DNA of 64,000 nucleotides from Sinohyriopsis cumingii (lineage: Eukaryota; Mollusca; Bivalvia; Unionida; Unionidae): assembly GCA_028554795.2 (NCBI GenBank), contig CM068839.1, positions 42,747,006-42,811,005 on the forward strand. Reading direction: 5' to 3'. This document shows positions 24,061-36,795 of this stretch, piece after piece. Each line of letters opens with the position of its first letter. Within the stretch, counting starts at the first letter, position 1. The position numbers and the translations under genes are program-made. The notes below the pieces were generated by a model. That model was not told where the DNA came from. It did not search any database and worked only from the letters and a program-made list of their open reading frames with translations.

Positions 24061-24540
24061 GATAAACTGTTTATGTATAGCTACAGGATTATATATAGAT
24101 GGTGCTGATGAAAACTTTGATATTTAATTATTTTGTAATAAATATCCTTAATTGCAACGTCGGCGGATTCAGAATAATTAAGTATATTTTCTTATTTTAT
24201 TCTCCATTCACCCCACGATGCATACGTACCGATATGTAGTTGTTCTAGCAATCCTGTATTTTTTATCGATATAAAACGAATCCGTAGCGACTCTGACAGC
24301 AAACTCATACATTCTATTTATCATCAATAATAGATTAATCGAAACGTACGAGAGCATTGAATATCTTAAATGAGTAAACTGCGGTGACTCACCATCAATA
24401 TAACCCACAATTGTACCTAAATTAGTTCCGTCCGATAAGTTAACATTACTTCGACTTATAAACGTATTTTTTTTCGTTGTATCAGCAATTATAAAATCTA
24501 ACTCAGCATCGTCTATAATCAATCTTCTACAATGTCGTTT
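24061..24540 (-). pseudogene. B-family DNA polymerase C-terminal remnant (locus A)
   Basis: Minus strand. The 104-residue open frame at 24208-24522 contains DDAELDFIIADTTKKNT, HLRYSMLSYVSINLL and RVATDSFYI. The last motif (about 24270-24290) matches the metal-binding motif C (TDS) of B-family DNA polymerases, and the helix before it fits the palm domain. Coding-like reading continues (SESADVAIKDIYYKII) into the helicase Walker A region without an intervening start codon. The N-terminal exonuclease and priming regions were not recognised upstream. The assignment rests on motif C and the surrounding pattern, so a related replicase type is possible. Confidence 0.55.
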
Positions 24541-25312
24541 ATGATCATATGATCCTCCTTGGGTAAATTAACCGATTACTTTTCGATTTTATACTCAAAA
24601 TCAGTTATATCAGGATTTTCATCATCAGAATATTTCTTTTGTTGTGGTAACAAAACTTCTTTCTGCGGACGATATGATACAATTGCTTCACTTACTGTTA
24701 ACAATAACAGTATTTTTACATCAAGCATATATCAATACCAGTCAACATTCTCGGCCATCTTTTATTCTGTTTTTATGAATACAAAATTTTGATGATGCTA
24801 TGAATTTTTATTGTAAATACTATCGACCAGAATATTCACTTTTTACATCTAATTAATTATCGTTATCTTCAAGATAGTACGTGTATATTTCTTTTACAAT
24901 GTAAAATAAATATTCAGATTATTGCTGGTAAGTAAGCAAAACGTTGATTGACTACCTCTAATGCAATGGAAATAAAAGATCAATATTTAAGTCAGAAGAT
25001 CACGTGCAATAGATATTAAGGCTGATCAAAATTGTTCATAATGCTCACATTTTTATACGAATGTCATATTGCTGCAAAGCATAATTTAATCAACAAAATG
25101 TGATGGAGCGTAGTTAATCAATAACTATTAACAAGTGAGTGTGATGACGTGCCTTCCTGCCATTATACTGACGCTCATCTTCAGGATCTAGATGCGTTTA
25201 TCTCGTGTTTTAATGCAGAGTATCTTAAAATATGTTTTTGTCTTAATGTTGAAAAGAAACAATAGTTAATTCTACTTCTAGCAGATCATTTTCAAATATT
25301 TCTATAAATGAT

Positions 25313-25945
25313 CTACACCGTTTCGTTTACATGGAAAACATATGCTACAGGCAAACCGTAAAAATCTATGACATTTCCAATTTCATCTGTGATGGTAATA
25401 TTAAATCTATAGTCTGTTTCTGCGGTTGTTTGATACTGACATGAACACTGGAAACATTTCTCTATAAAAAAAAAAAGCATTTTTAACGTGTGAAGACTAT
25501 AACAAGTACGAATAGTAGCCATTATTGCAATTGTTTGTGCTGTTGATATATTAGAGATAAATGTATAGATTTTTAAATTTCATGATTGACCAAACTTTTG
25601 TAAAACGTATTAGTTTGTTGAATAGTTATATGGCTATTTAATCATATAAAGTAAGCATTGTAGCAGGTGATGAACATCGAGAACGTGTTATTCAGTGTAA
25701 GTTTAACATTGAGTTATGTTTCAGAATTTCAGCAATAACACTTTCTTTGTTGTCAACGTTTGCAAATATTCCCCTTTGAACTTTTTCATATACATTTCAA
25801 GGCAGTAATAACCATCAGGAATTGAAACAGTCAATGTTCCATTCTTATCACTTATGCAAAAGTACATCGTTTTGAACATCATCGGAAATATTGTAACATC
25901 CAATAACACAATATATTTTTTGTAATAAAATGGATAGTTTATCAT
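25313..25945 (-). pseudogene. Probable virion structural protein remnant (locus A)
   Basis: Two minus-strand frames, 25721-25945 and 25313-25522, run in N-to-C order. The first has MYFCISDKNGTLTVSIPDGY and the second YRFNITITDEIGNVIDFYG followed by LPVAYVFHV. Both resemble N- and C-terminal parts of a structural protein family I associate with Polinton/adintovirus-like elements in cnidarians and molluscs. Locus B carries a second, partly overlapping member at 38965-39372. The middle of the protein is missing or unreadable here. Family recognition is from memory. Confidence 0.4.
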
Positions 25946-28752
25946 TTATAAATTCGATTTGTAAATTATATGTCTTTCGAAGGAAACCCTCCATAGTAAT
26001 GTAGCTCCCTTATTTTGCAAAGGTTGCACCGTTCATATGGATAGGACATATTGCTTTACAACAAAGGTTTAAAACATTTTGAAGGTCTGCAGATAGTAAC
26101 TTGAAAAAATATCGATGTCATTATAAGCAATGAAATCAATGAACAAGTACAACAGGAACAACGAGATTTTAAAAAATATATAAGGAACAACACAGATACA
26201 GAGAAATTCTAAGAAATTGAATGAGACAAAGATCTTGAGAAATTGACACAAAAAGATAATATAAGTTGAAGAGAGAGACTTTAACTCTTGGTTGTGCAGG
26301 TTTTCATTTCGGTAATATTTCCTAAAAGGTGCACAAGGAAAAGGGAATTGATTTTTTATTTATTTAAAGTCTTTTTTATAAATTCCTCTAACTGATGTGT
26401 CAAATCAGGTGAAAGTTAGCGGAACAGATGTAATGTTAACTATTCCCGATTAACAATCCAGCTCCAGTAACAACAATACCAGATGAAAATGTTTCCATAC
26501 TAGCCTCTAACTAATAAAACTTCGCATGCCATAATGTATTTCTTTATCTTACCTTTGTAATGTTCAATCTCCTTGATAAATAACGTTTTAATATCATTAA
26601 CTTTGTGTAGGCATATATGATTTGTCTGTGTAGCAATCCATGAATTTTTGCTCAGTCATCTGTGAAAAAAAAGTATCTGCTACTTATGTGTGGCAGAAGA
26701 TTTGCTTTTACAAAATATTTACTGAGTCACGGTTTGATCATGCAATACATGTAGTCCATTTGCTATTAGGTCGTCCACTGTGAACTGGATAAAAGAAACT
26801 GGAATTATCAGTTTTACAATTTCATCAATATATATGCTGAATGGCGGACAAACAGTAAACCCCTGTAACTTTTTACAGTCATGTTAAAGGCAAGAGTAAG
26901 AGCAGAGCTAATTGTACGGCAGACTGTGCCGCTAATGTCTTGGTTTTACACTACATTACATTAAGTATTACCTGAAAAAGTTCTGCTTTAGTAATTAGCA
27001 TTGCATATTTCATAGTACTTATGTGCGGTGTCAACAATTTGGTGTGGTTTAAGTCAATTGCTATTTGGTTGATAATTGTCAATGGAAGAAGTGAAAATGG
27101 AATAATAGCTTTACAACTTCTTCAGCACTCATTGTTGATGGTGGATCAATTGTAAACCATTAATAGCTTTAATAAAAGCATGATGTATATAATTGTGGTA
27201 GCAGATCTAAGCCCTGGTTCATAACCATAAACCAAGAAATAGAATGATGCATTCGCACTTGAAAGTAAATGCTATCATAATGGAATATGTCGTATAATAA
27301 AAATTAATTAATATTAAAAAAAGTATAGCAGGATGATGACCAAAGCTGAAGTATAATATAATTTATATGCAATAAGAAGAAATGATTTGAACATGGAAAA
27401 GAAAAAAATGTTAATAAATCAAACACCAAACATGTTTACGGCTGAAGTAATACGACGCGACACGAACGTAAAAGGACGCTGTTCAACAAGGTCTGGCTGG
27501 GACTAGATTTACAATTTAAGGTAAAATTGTGAATCATTTAACGATAAAATCAAACAGACACAGGGAGACGTTGCCAACTATGACACATGTCTGACGTATA
27601 AACTTATAATCTAGAGGCACATTGCAGCTTTCAGTGAGGATTTTTTTTTTTTTTGCAGACGACGCTCCGAGACATTACAGCCCTCGGCGATGATTTTTTT
27701 CTTTGCAGACGAGGCTCAGAGAGCTAAGATCCGATAGGTGTAATTATCTATACTAAACGAAATATATAAGGTAAGTGTTTCCTAAAGATAGAAGCTACAA
27801 CAATATTTTCCAATCAACACAAAGTGACTTGATATACTTGACTATGTGTGCGTGCCACAGTGTGTCAGTATTTTATTAATACACTGATCCAGCTTCCGAG
27901 TCTTCAAAAGACTTATCTTTATCGAAAAAAGATATTAAATCTGAATATTATTTGATTATTAGTAAATACCATGTTTACTGACCTGAATTTACTGTGTATA
28001 ACAAATTGTGCTCCACCACTTTTTGGTTTATCTGACGTTACTGCTGCACGCACACGCACATACAATGTTCCAGTTTTGATTTATCAGGCTTTTTTATTTA
28101 TCATGCTTCTTTTCGAATACGTATACTCCTTTCCCCCACCCCACCCCACCCCCAATCGTATGAAATCCTGTCTACAGCGAACGAATTGTTTTGGGATGGT
28201 AGTGGTATGGAGCAAATATAATTGTATTCCAACCTGCCTTACGATTATTTGTGTAGCTGCAACACCCTTGCCTCCTCACCCCTATCCACGTGCGTTAGGC
28301 AATTGTAGGGAAACATTTATTGTTACAGAAATTAAAAAATAAATATACATGTGAATAAACAGTCATTGACATTCTTACATGTAAAAAAATAACAGTTTCG
28401 AATGTTTATGGAAAAAAATAAACACGGGCGTGGTTTTCTTTTTCATAAATACCCCCCCCCCAAAAAAAAAAGAAGATTGGACTGATGTATGGATCAATCA
28501 CTAGATTTGTCAAAAATATAGTTTGTATCAAGAAAGAACGATCGTCTTTTATTTTAGGTAGGTAATATTCAAAAGTGTACACAAATATCCCACATTTTTA
28601 TTCCAAATGTATATGAAAATGTGATTCCTAAATGTCAACATGAAGACCCATCTCATGACCTTATTGAACTTGTAACCCAGAAGAACCTATTTAATATTTA
28701 TCTTTTAGAATCATACAAATACATACATTATTTATTAGACAGAAATGTTTAC
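25946..28752. other. No supported gene; small tandem duplication
   Basis: AT-rich, probably the remainder or flank of locus A. At about 27610-27725 two diverged copies of a block with CAGACGACGCTCCGAGA and CAGACGAGGCTCAGAGA, each preceded by a T run, form a small duplication. A 123-codon frame at 27971-28342 is proline-rich through CCCCACC runs and has no motif, so it is not called. Confidence 0.4.
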
Positions 28753-28941
28753 CTTACAGCAATACTGCATCTTAATCCAAGTTTCTAATTGAGCAAGAAT
28801 TTGTCTCACACCTACTTTATCGTCTGCTAACGAACTTGTCAACTGGCCGCTCAAACGGATTGTCAAGAAATTCCCGTGCGTACAGTCTGCTTTTACATTC
28901 TTTAGTAATTTTTCCCCATAGACGAGACGTTGTAAACACAA
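28753..28941 (-). other. Exon-like segment, weak ORC4-like similarity
   Basis: Minus strand. An open segment reading EKLLKNVKADCTHGNFLTIR and LSGQLTSSLADDKVGVRQIL ends at a plausible donor (AAG|GTAAAC, 28752-28747). A possible acceptor (AATAG) lies just upstream of 28941. The order of hydrophobic strand, L-G-L, D-K and Q-L-E resembles the part of origin-recognition-complex subunit 4 just after its Walker A motif. The expected Walker A itself is not intact (YGEKLL). It could be a decayed retrocopy, an isolated exon or a false hit. Confidence 0.3.
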
Positions 28942-29100
28942 TACACCCTATTCATTGTTGTTTCTCTTCAACACACACGTAATAACTTTTTTTCTTCTTC
29001 ATCAGATGTTGAATTTTCACTAACTTGTTTTACAAAATCGGTTTAGCTTGCTTAATATCTGTGGCATTGTTACGTTGAATTTTGAGGCTACGATAAAAAT

Positions 29101-29107
<7 letters not shown>

Positions 29108-29152
<45 letters not shown>
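29108..29152. repeat. (CT)n-(CA)n microsatellite
   Basis: About 30 bp of CT followed by about 14 bp of CA repeats. Confidence 0.95.
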
Positions 29153-29290
29153 TGTCCGTGGCAGATGCTCGAACCAACGGGTCCACCGCAGCGGCCCACA
29201 GAAATTAATGTATATAGAAATAATTATAGAAGGTTACAAATATACGCCAAACAGAAGGGAAAGTGCTATCACTGGATTCTACCGGACAAT

Positions 29291-29540
29291 GTTGTTGTTG
29301 TTGTTGTGGGGTTTAACGCCATTTTTCAGCACACGATAGGCTATGCATGGCGGCCAGTATTAGTGGTGGAGGAAGAACCCAGGAAAACCCCGGGAAGAAC
29401 CACCGACCCACGAGAAGCTACTGGCAAGCTTTCTCACGTACCCACATTAGCCGAATCCTAGACTCGAAGCCATGCAGACAGAGGTGAGATGGCAGTGATC
29501 CGTAACGGAGAGCGCTTTAGACCACTTGGCCACTCGGGGC
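29291..29540 (-). repeat. tRNA-derived SINE, family 2, full-length minus copy
   Basis: Full copy in reverse: the AAC-repeat tail appears as TTGTTGTTGTTGTTGTGGGG at 29291 and the head as GGCCACTCGGGGCCCC at 29529-29540. Body motifs AATACTGGCCGCCATGCATAG and GGGTTTTCCTGGG are present on the minus strand. The B-box is slightly mutated (GGCTTCGAGTC). Confidence 0.9.
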
Positions 29541-29647
29541 CCCTACCGGACAATGCTTGATACTACTAATTGTTTTAATATAAATAAATAATATTGTCAT
29601 ACAGGTTAGAAAATTTAATTCGTAGTCTACAGAGAATCGAAGTATTA

Positions 29648-29748
29648 TAGGGGTCGGTGCTTACAAGCAAGGCAATAGGTACCGTTTACCCGCGGTACTA
29701 GGTTCGAATCTCCATAGAGTAAGAATGGTTGGTATTTATTTGTAATCA

Positions 29749-29823
<75 letters not shown>
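29648..29823 (+). repeat. tRNA-like head followed by (TA)n array
   Basis: A segment with a B-box-like TAGGTTCGAATCTCC at about 29698 and a possible A box upstream, followed after about 40 bp by a 75-bp TA array (29750-29823). This looks like the head of a third SINE type, truncated, with a microsatellite in the tail position. A functional tRNA is unlikely: no cloverleaf closes cleanly. Confidence 0.45.
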
Positions 29824-29825
<2 letters not shown>

Positions 29826-29984
29826 GATGTTATCTAATGCCATCCAGGTTATCAGCAAGAGACATTTTGAGCAAGAGACATTTCCTTTCCGATCCAAGGC
29901 TGCTGAGAAATGGTTATGGTACGACGTCCTTCGCTCTGCTCCTAAAAGATCCCTCAAGAACTTGCCTATCCCACAGACCCGCTA

Positions 29985-30990
29985 AATGTTACAGCCTCTT
30001 CCAAAAACTATTATATACGGTGCGGTTATGGGGTTGTTTAGCAGAGTAGTGGAATGGCGTTAGGTTAGCAGGGATGGACAAGGCATTGCATGTGATCTGA
30101 GTGAAGGTTTGTCTCTTCGCTCTTTGACACATCCTAGAGCCACAATGGTTAGACTAGTGGCTAGAAAGTTGTATGTTCACCGGATCAAACAAAGTCGTCT
30201 GCCTTGTCAGTGCACATTACTTGCTTCGTCACTCTTCTTGTGTCGCTCTAGTGAAAAACACCAAGCAAAAATATTAAAAACTCGAGCTGCAATCTGAAAA
30301 AAGGAACTAGAAAAAGCTGATAAAATTGGAAGACTCTTTTGTGATTTCTGTGTCAAGTCATCATTCCGATTATGATAAATATCATCGCAGATTTGTCTTA
30401 TCTTGATTTTAGTTGCTATGTAGTCTGAATGCTTTTGTGTACATATTATAAGTCGCTATACATAGACCATATGAAAAACAAGATGGAACCACTCCGGTGG
30501 CCTTGAGTTTAGAACGTCCGCCTCGGATGCGGAAGGTCGTGGGTTCGATCCCCGGCCGAGTTATACCAAAGACTTACAAAAATGGTACTAACAGCTGCCT
30601 CGCTTGGCGCTCAGCATTAAGAGGTTATGACTGTGTGGGACATCATGCTACATGTCTGCGGCATGATGCCCCAGTGCTAGACATCACTATAAACTGCCAG
30701 ACTGCAGACACTGTAGCGATATGACTGAAAAATTCTTAAAGCTACGTTAAAAATCCAAATCACACACACACACACACACACACACACAAGATGGGTACAT
30801 AAGCTGAAAGCCGAACGCCAATCACTTTATTCATATCATATTCAAATCATTCTCCACCCCCACCCTCTACCCCCCCCCCCCACACCGGCGCCATTCCACT
30901 CCTCTAGTCCACTCTACCGCATAACTTTAGTCCAAGTTTTTATATATCAATTTCGGAAGAGGCTATAACAGTGTTTATGGGTACAATGGA
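29985..30990. repeat. Diverged inverted repeat around a SINE insertion
   Basis: About 70-100 bp at 29985-30060 (ACAGCCTCTTCCAAAA, GCGGTTATGG, AGTGGAATGGCG) is matched in reverse complement at 30885-30990 (CGCCATTCCACTCCTC, CTACCGCATAAC, GGAAGAGGCTATAAC). The arms are old. The space between holds the family-1 SINE at 30489. It may be the terminal repeats of a dead non-autonomous DNA transposon of about 1 kb. Confidence 0.5.
30489..30790 (+). repeat. tRNA-derived SINE, family 1, copy 2
   Basis: The head CCACTCCGGTGGCC and the B box GGGTTCGATCCCC at about 30541 are better preserved than in the copy at 4857. The body has CTACATGTCTGCGGCATGATG and TAGCGATATGACTGAAAAA, and the element ends in about 28 bp of CA repeats (30761-30788). 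Confidence 0.9.
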
Positions 30991-32633
<1,643 letters not shown>

Positions 32634-33480
32634 GTGACTTCTAAAGCATTTAAAGGTGAGGATCGATATTTGCTTATTATATCTGAACCAAACAAGTACG
32701 TTAATGTCCTAATAGATATGACCGATGGAGTCAGTTGGGTCGAGTAACAGTTTCTGACATCTTACTGTGAGAATACCCAATGCCCAGTAGCTCTGTTCAG
32801 TCAGGGAAACTAAGGGTCAGTTTTCAAGAATATCTCGCTTAGTTGGCAGCCCTTATTGACAGCATTGTTTTTCCCCCACAGCTTAGAAGCTAATTGCGCT
32901 AGTCGTACTATACCTGCATTGATGTAATTTTCCTGGCCAAACTAAATTCCGATACAATCAATTAGCTGCGTTTTCAATTAGTGTTGGCAAACTCTTGGGT
33001 TAGAGACCGACCATTTAATATTTTGGAGTGGAAGCTAGTATTTTCTTTCCAAGCTGGAAGCTTTTTATCTTTCTATCAAGAGAAGAAAAAAAATCCAATT
33101 TAAAATGACGGATAGAATTAGTTCGTTTTTCTATGAATCTGTACAAGAGTATTTCTTTCTAGCCATCTGGGGGACCGACAGTTTTTTTTACCAATCAAGA
33201 TCACAGCGATGGATGCTACATTAGCTCAACTACCTTATCACATTCGGCAACTCTAAGCTGTGGAACAGTGTCTATGAACTGCCAACTGTGAAAGATATTC
33301 CTCAAATTTGGCCTCCAGTTTACTGAAAAATATTTCAGTTTACCTGTCTCTCGTTTATTTAAAAAAAAATATTTTCCTTTTGCTCGTGATTTTTGTGATG
33401 TTATATCTTTTTTAAAACCATTTTTACGTGAATTTTATTATGCCTCTGAGTCACTGAATGCAAACTGATTAATATTATTT

Positions 33481-33509
33481 TTCTCTCTCTCTCCCTCTGT
33501 CTCTCTCTC

Positions 33510-33602
<93 letters not shown>

Positions 33603-33617
33603 GAGTGTGTGTGTGTA
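33481..33617. repeat. (CT)n-(TA)n-(TGTA)n-(TG)n compound microsatellite
   Basis: A CT-rich run (33481-33510) leads into about 76 bp of TA, then a few GTAT units and a short GT run ending near 33616. Confidence 0.98.
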
Positions 33618-34835
33618 TTTTCATTCAATATATAGACCTCACTCCCCACTCCTCACACCATTGCCTTTTTGCATTTTCCCATATCTTTGTATTTTAATTA
33701 AGTTTATTTAAACAACTGAAACGTGTGTTGGCACTCCTATACCATATCTGTGGTAGTATCTATCGCTTGCATAGTTTTCATTTGATTGAAAACACTGGTA
33801 TTTTGGAGAAAATAGTCATTCACCTTTGACTTTTCCTATAAATAACCTGTACTAACATATCACTTTGTCATATACAGCCTCTACTATTCTAATATATTGC
33901 CATATGTGATAAGATGTTCTTACTTGTTAGTAACGTTAAAACTAATAATCCGGGTCCACACACAATTGAATCAGATCTCCACTGTCCTACGTGAAGATTT
34001 TATAGTGACCGCTTAGGGATCATGTTCTGGTGACCTTTGTTATTACAGAAATCATTCATTTTATCAGCCATTTGGATGAAATATTGTATGTTCCCGTTTG
34101 GGAAACTGAGAAGTGTGGCTGATGAGCACCATTGTGAGCCAAACGATTTGAATCACTTTCCGATTTTCGAAACCTGCATTTCCACTGGCTAATTGAAAGG
34201 TAACCAGAACATACCCTTAAGTGGTGGCTATCAGATCTTCTCGTAGGACAGTGAAGAAATAGTATGAACATTATCGATATATTGTATGGTATGTCAACTG
34301 ATCTTTAAGCCTACAAGAATTACTAATCATAGGAATAAACTGTTATGAAAAAGTGATGTTATATCCTTTTTTCTATAGTGATAATTATCTGCATTATTGT
34401 TCCACAAACTTTACGAATGCTTGTTAAGATAACCTTAATAGTGTCATAATGTGCGTTTGAGCGTCGTTTATACCACATGAATTTATTACTTTACATACGC
34501 AAGATCGCCTCGCGTAAAACGACGTATCTGTTGGCAATTTAAAAAAAAAAAAAAAAAATTAGCAATTTTACGTCATTTTCGTAATCGTACAAGCGGCGAT
34601 CATGTACGAGCTAGTATAATACTTTCAATGATCAGCGTGCAGTGATTTTGGCAAGTACTAAACTGAAGATAATTATATTCAAACATAAAAATGTATTTGA
34701 CGGTAATCCTCGACTGATGCGGCCTTGTGAAAAATATGCTTACTTGACACTTCTCTGATTCTGTACATTACTATCGCAGATAAAAACTATTTTACAGCGA
34801 ACCGTTAAGAGTATTTATACAACCTAATAGGTTGG
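33618..34835. other. No recognised gene
   Basis: AT-rich sequence with an A run near 34542-34558. Nothing supported. Confidence 0.4.
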
Positions 34836-35352
34836 CATCTTCGCTAGCCAAGGTTCCGATATGATAAACTATCTACGCCTTGGAGGATCGAACAGATATT
34901 TTAGTGCTTTGTCCTAGCGACGTTTATTGGATTTCATGAGTTGCCTCCCTTAGTATGTAATGCCAACTAACCAATAGCGTGTAACATCGTTGCATTGTGC
35001 ATCGACCGGAAATCGTAGAGGCAATTGCCTTAAAGAGGATACCTTGTAAGCTTAACATCGAAAGCATGATTACGTACCAAAGGGAAGCCATTATAGGTGT
35101 ATTTGAGTCAACGATATTTGTACAAGCAAGGACCGGCATTGAAAAATAGCTTATTTATCAGTCCATTCAAGTTGTGTGCTTCCCTTGTCCACATCATGTA
35201 GTAACATAGTTCAAATTTGAACAACTTAATTTGATTGGATGCGGTGGCTTGACGCAGCATCCATTGAAATTCACAGATCCGAAGCACAGAAATAGCTCGA
35301 TACGCCAAGGTGTAGATAGGGTTATCATAACGGAAACTTGGCTAGCGAAGTT
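34836..35352. mobile_element. Non-autonomous DNA transposon with ~47-bp terminal inverted repeats
   Basis: The left end CATCTTCGCTAGCCAAGGTT continues through CCGATATGATAAACTATC to CGCCTTGG at 34883. The right end (35304-35352), in reverse complement, starts CTTCGCTAGCCAAGTTTCCG and runs to the same CACCTTGG motif. The arms differ at only a few positions. The roughly 420 bp between them contain no transposase. The short palindrome at 16437-16520 has the same terminal sequence. No clear target-site duplication was found. Confidence 0.8.
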
Positions 35353-36413
35353 GATTTGGCGAGTAGTACATATGCCTGACATTACGTACACCATCAATAG
35401 AGAACATAGATGATTATGTCTATTATAGAATGCAATTTGCAAATACATAAGAAGTTCAATGGCATTAGGACGCAATTAATGTAAAGATGAATGCATCAGA
35501 AAATATGAACCCTGTGGCAGAACGTGCCATTGCGAACACTGTAAATCGCATTTTCTCACGTTATGTATTGGTCTCGGTGCTCGGCCATGCCTTAGACGCA
35601 ATATCGGAGTAAAGTCTCGTAATTGGCTTTGCTGACTTCGAGATATGTTCGCGAGTATTATTGTGTTCGCAGACGAAGATTCGCCGATGCATCAAATATA
35701 GAACCTCTGATTGTAGAAACAACCAACAGTGTGATTGCAAAACCACCCGACAATGTCAACGCCATCAAGGAAAAATACACCGAAGTAAATTAAGTAATAG
35801 CCATTACTGAAATATTGCAGTTTCTGATATAATGTAAATATGTTGAAAACATTTATTGCTGGAATTTGCAGTTAGATATTGTTTTCCCTTATTATATCAG
35901 CATACAAAATGTGATTCAAATAAGGAAACTGTAGCGAGAACTTGTGACACAAATCCTAGGCTATGTGTGAAAAGTTATCATACTTCATTTAGTAGGACCT
36001 GCGAATGAAAAACTGCCATTTGTGCAACAACTTCATCCTGATGAACCACAGCTGATTGTAATGGCAATAATAACAGTATAACAACTCTAATCAGTACGGA
36101 TGTTAAGATTTTCGCAGACGTTTTTGAGATTTTTCGTGATATTGTCTTAAGTATAAGCTCTATCGCGAGCACTACTTTTTGTCACCAGGGATGGCCTGAG
36201 ATGCTATACTTTCAAACACAAAAGTTGAGCTTGAATTTTGCACTGTTATCGACACATATTTATTTATCGAGAGTGGAATCCGTCATTTCCATGGCAAGTC
36301 GTCGCTGCGCTATACCCATCAACCGAAACATGAACGGATATGACTTATCCAATAATAAACGTTCCTAAATCATAATAATCTCTATGAATGTGCGTTGATC
36401 CATCCTATTCCTA
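35353..36413. other. Flank or unreadable part of locus B
   Basis: Short frames on both strands, none with recognisable motifs. It may contain unrecognised 5' parts of the polymerase gene whose fragment begins at 36414. Confidence 0.3.
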
Positions 36414-36795
36414 TTAGTGGGTTTCAGTGGATTGATCACCCAGATGAAGAAATACAAAACTACGTACATGAGTACAATCATAACAGCGCATATCTACTTC
36501 TTTGAAGTTCATCTGGAGTATCCAAATGAATAACGAATCCAGACGCAAGTTTAATGAATGCACCAAACTTGTTCCGATCCTGAGAATCAAAAGCAATTAT
36601 GTACTACATGTATATAATTTTGCAGTTACATCTGCTATTGGGTATGCGTTTACAACGAATGCATCAGGCGCTCAGGTTTCGCCAGAGAGTATGGATGTAG
36701 CCGTGCAGTCAAATAAATAAAGATCTGCGCATAAAGGCAACGAACGAGTTTGAGAGACAAATTTAACACTCATGAACAATGTTACTTTCGGTTCT
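36414..36795 (+). pseudogene. Polinton-type B-family DNA polymerase fragment (locus B)
   Basis: Plus strand, several frames. The order of motifs fits the protein-primed-type PolB of Polintons: DHPDEEIQNYVHEYNHNSAYLL (about 36434-36495), ESRRKFNECTKLVPILRIKS with NYVLHVYN (about 36536-36620), QRMHQALRFRQ (about 36655-36690), NKDLRIKATNEFERQ, and LMNNVTFG (about 36767-36793), the motif B region (K..xN..FG). At least four frameshifts or stops separate them. Motif C further downstream was not recognised. The motif style differs from the polymerase fragment in locus A, so the two loci are not simple duplicates. Confidence 0.6.

Noticed and set aside
20732-24522. Idea that locus A is an intact, possibly active virus-like element
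   Set aside because: Every gene is interrupted by stops or frameshifts, and no terminal inverted repeats were seen.
27971-28342. 123-codon plus-strand frame
   Set aside because: Its proline runs come from low-complexity CCCCACCC sequence and no motif is visible.
29048-29461. 137-codon plus-strand frame
   Set aside because: It is a readthrough of a CT/CA microsatellite and the reverse strand of a family-2 SINE.
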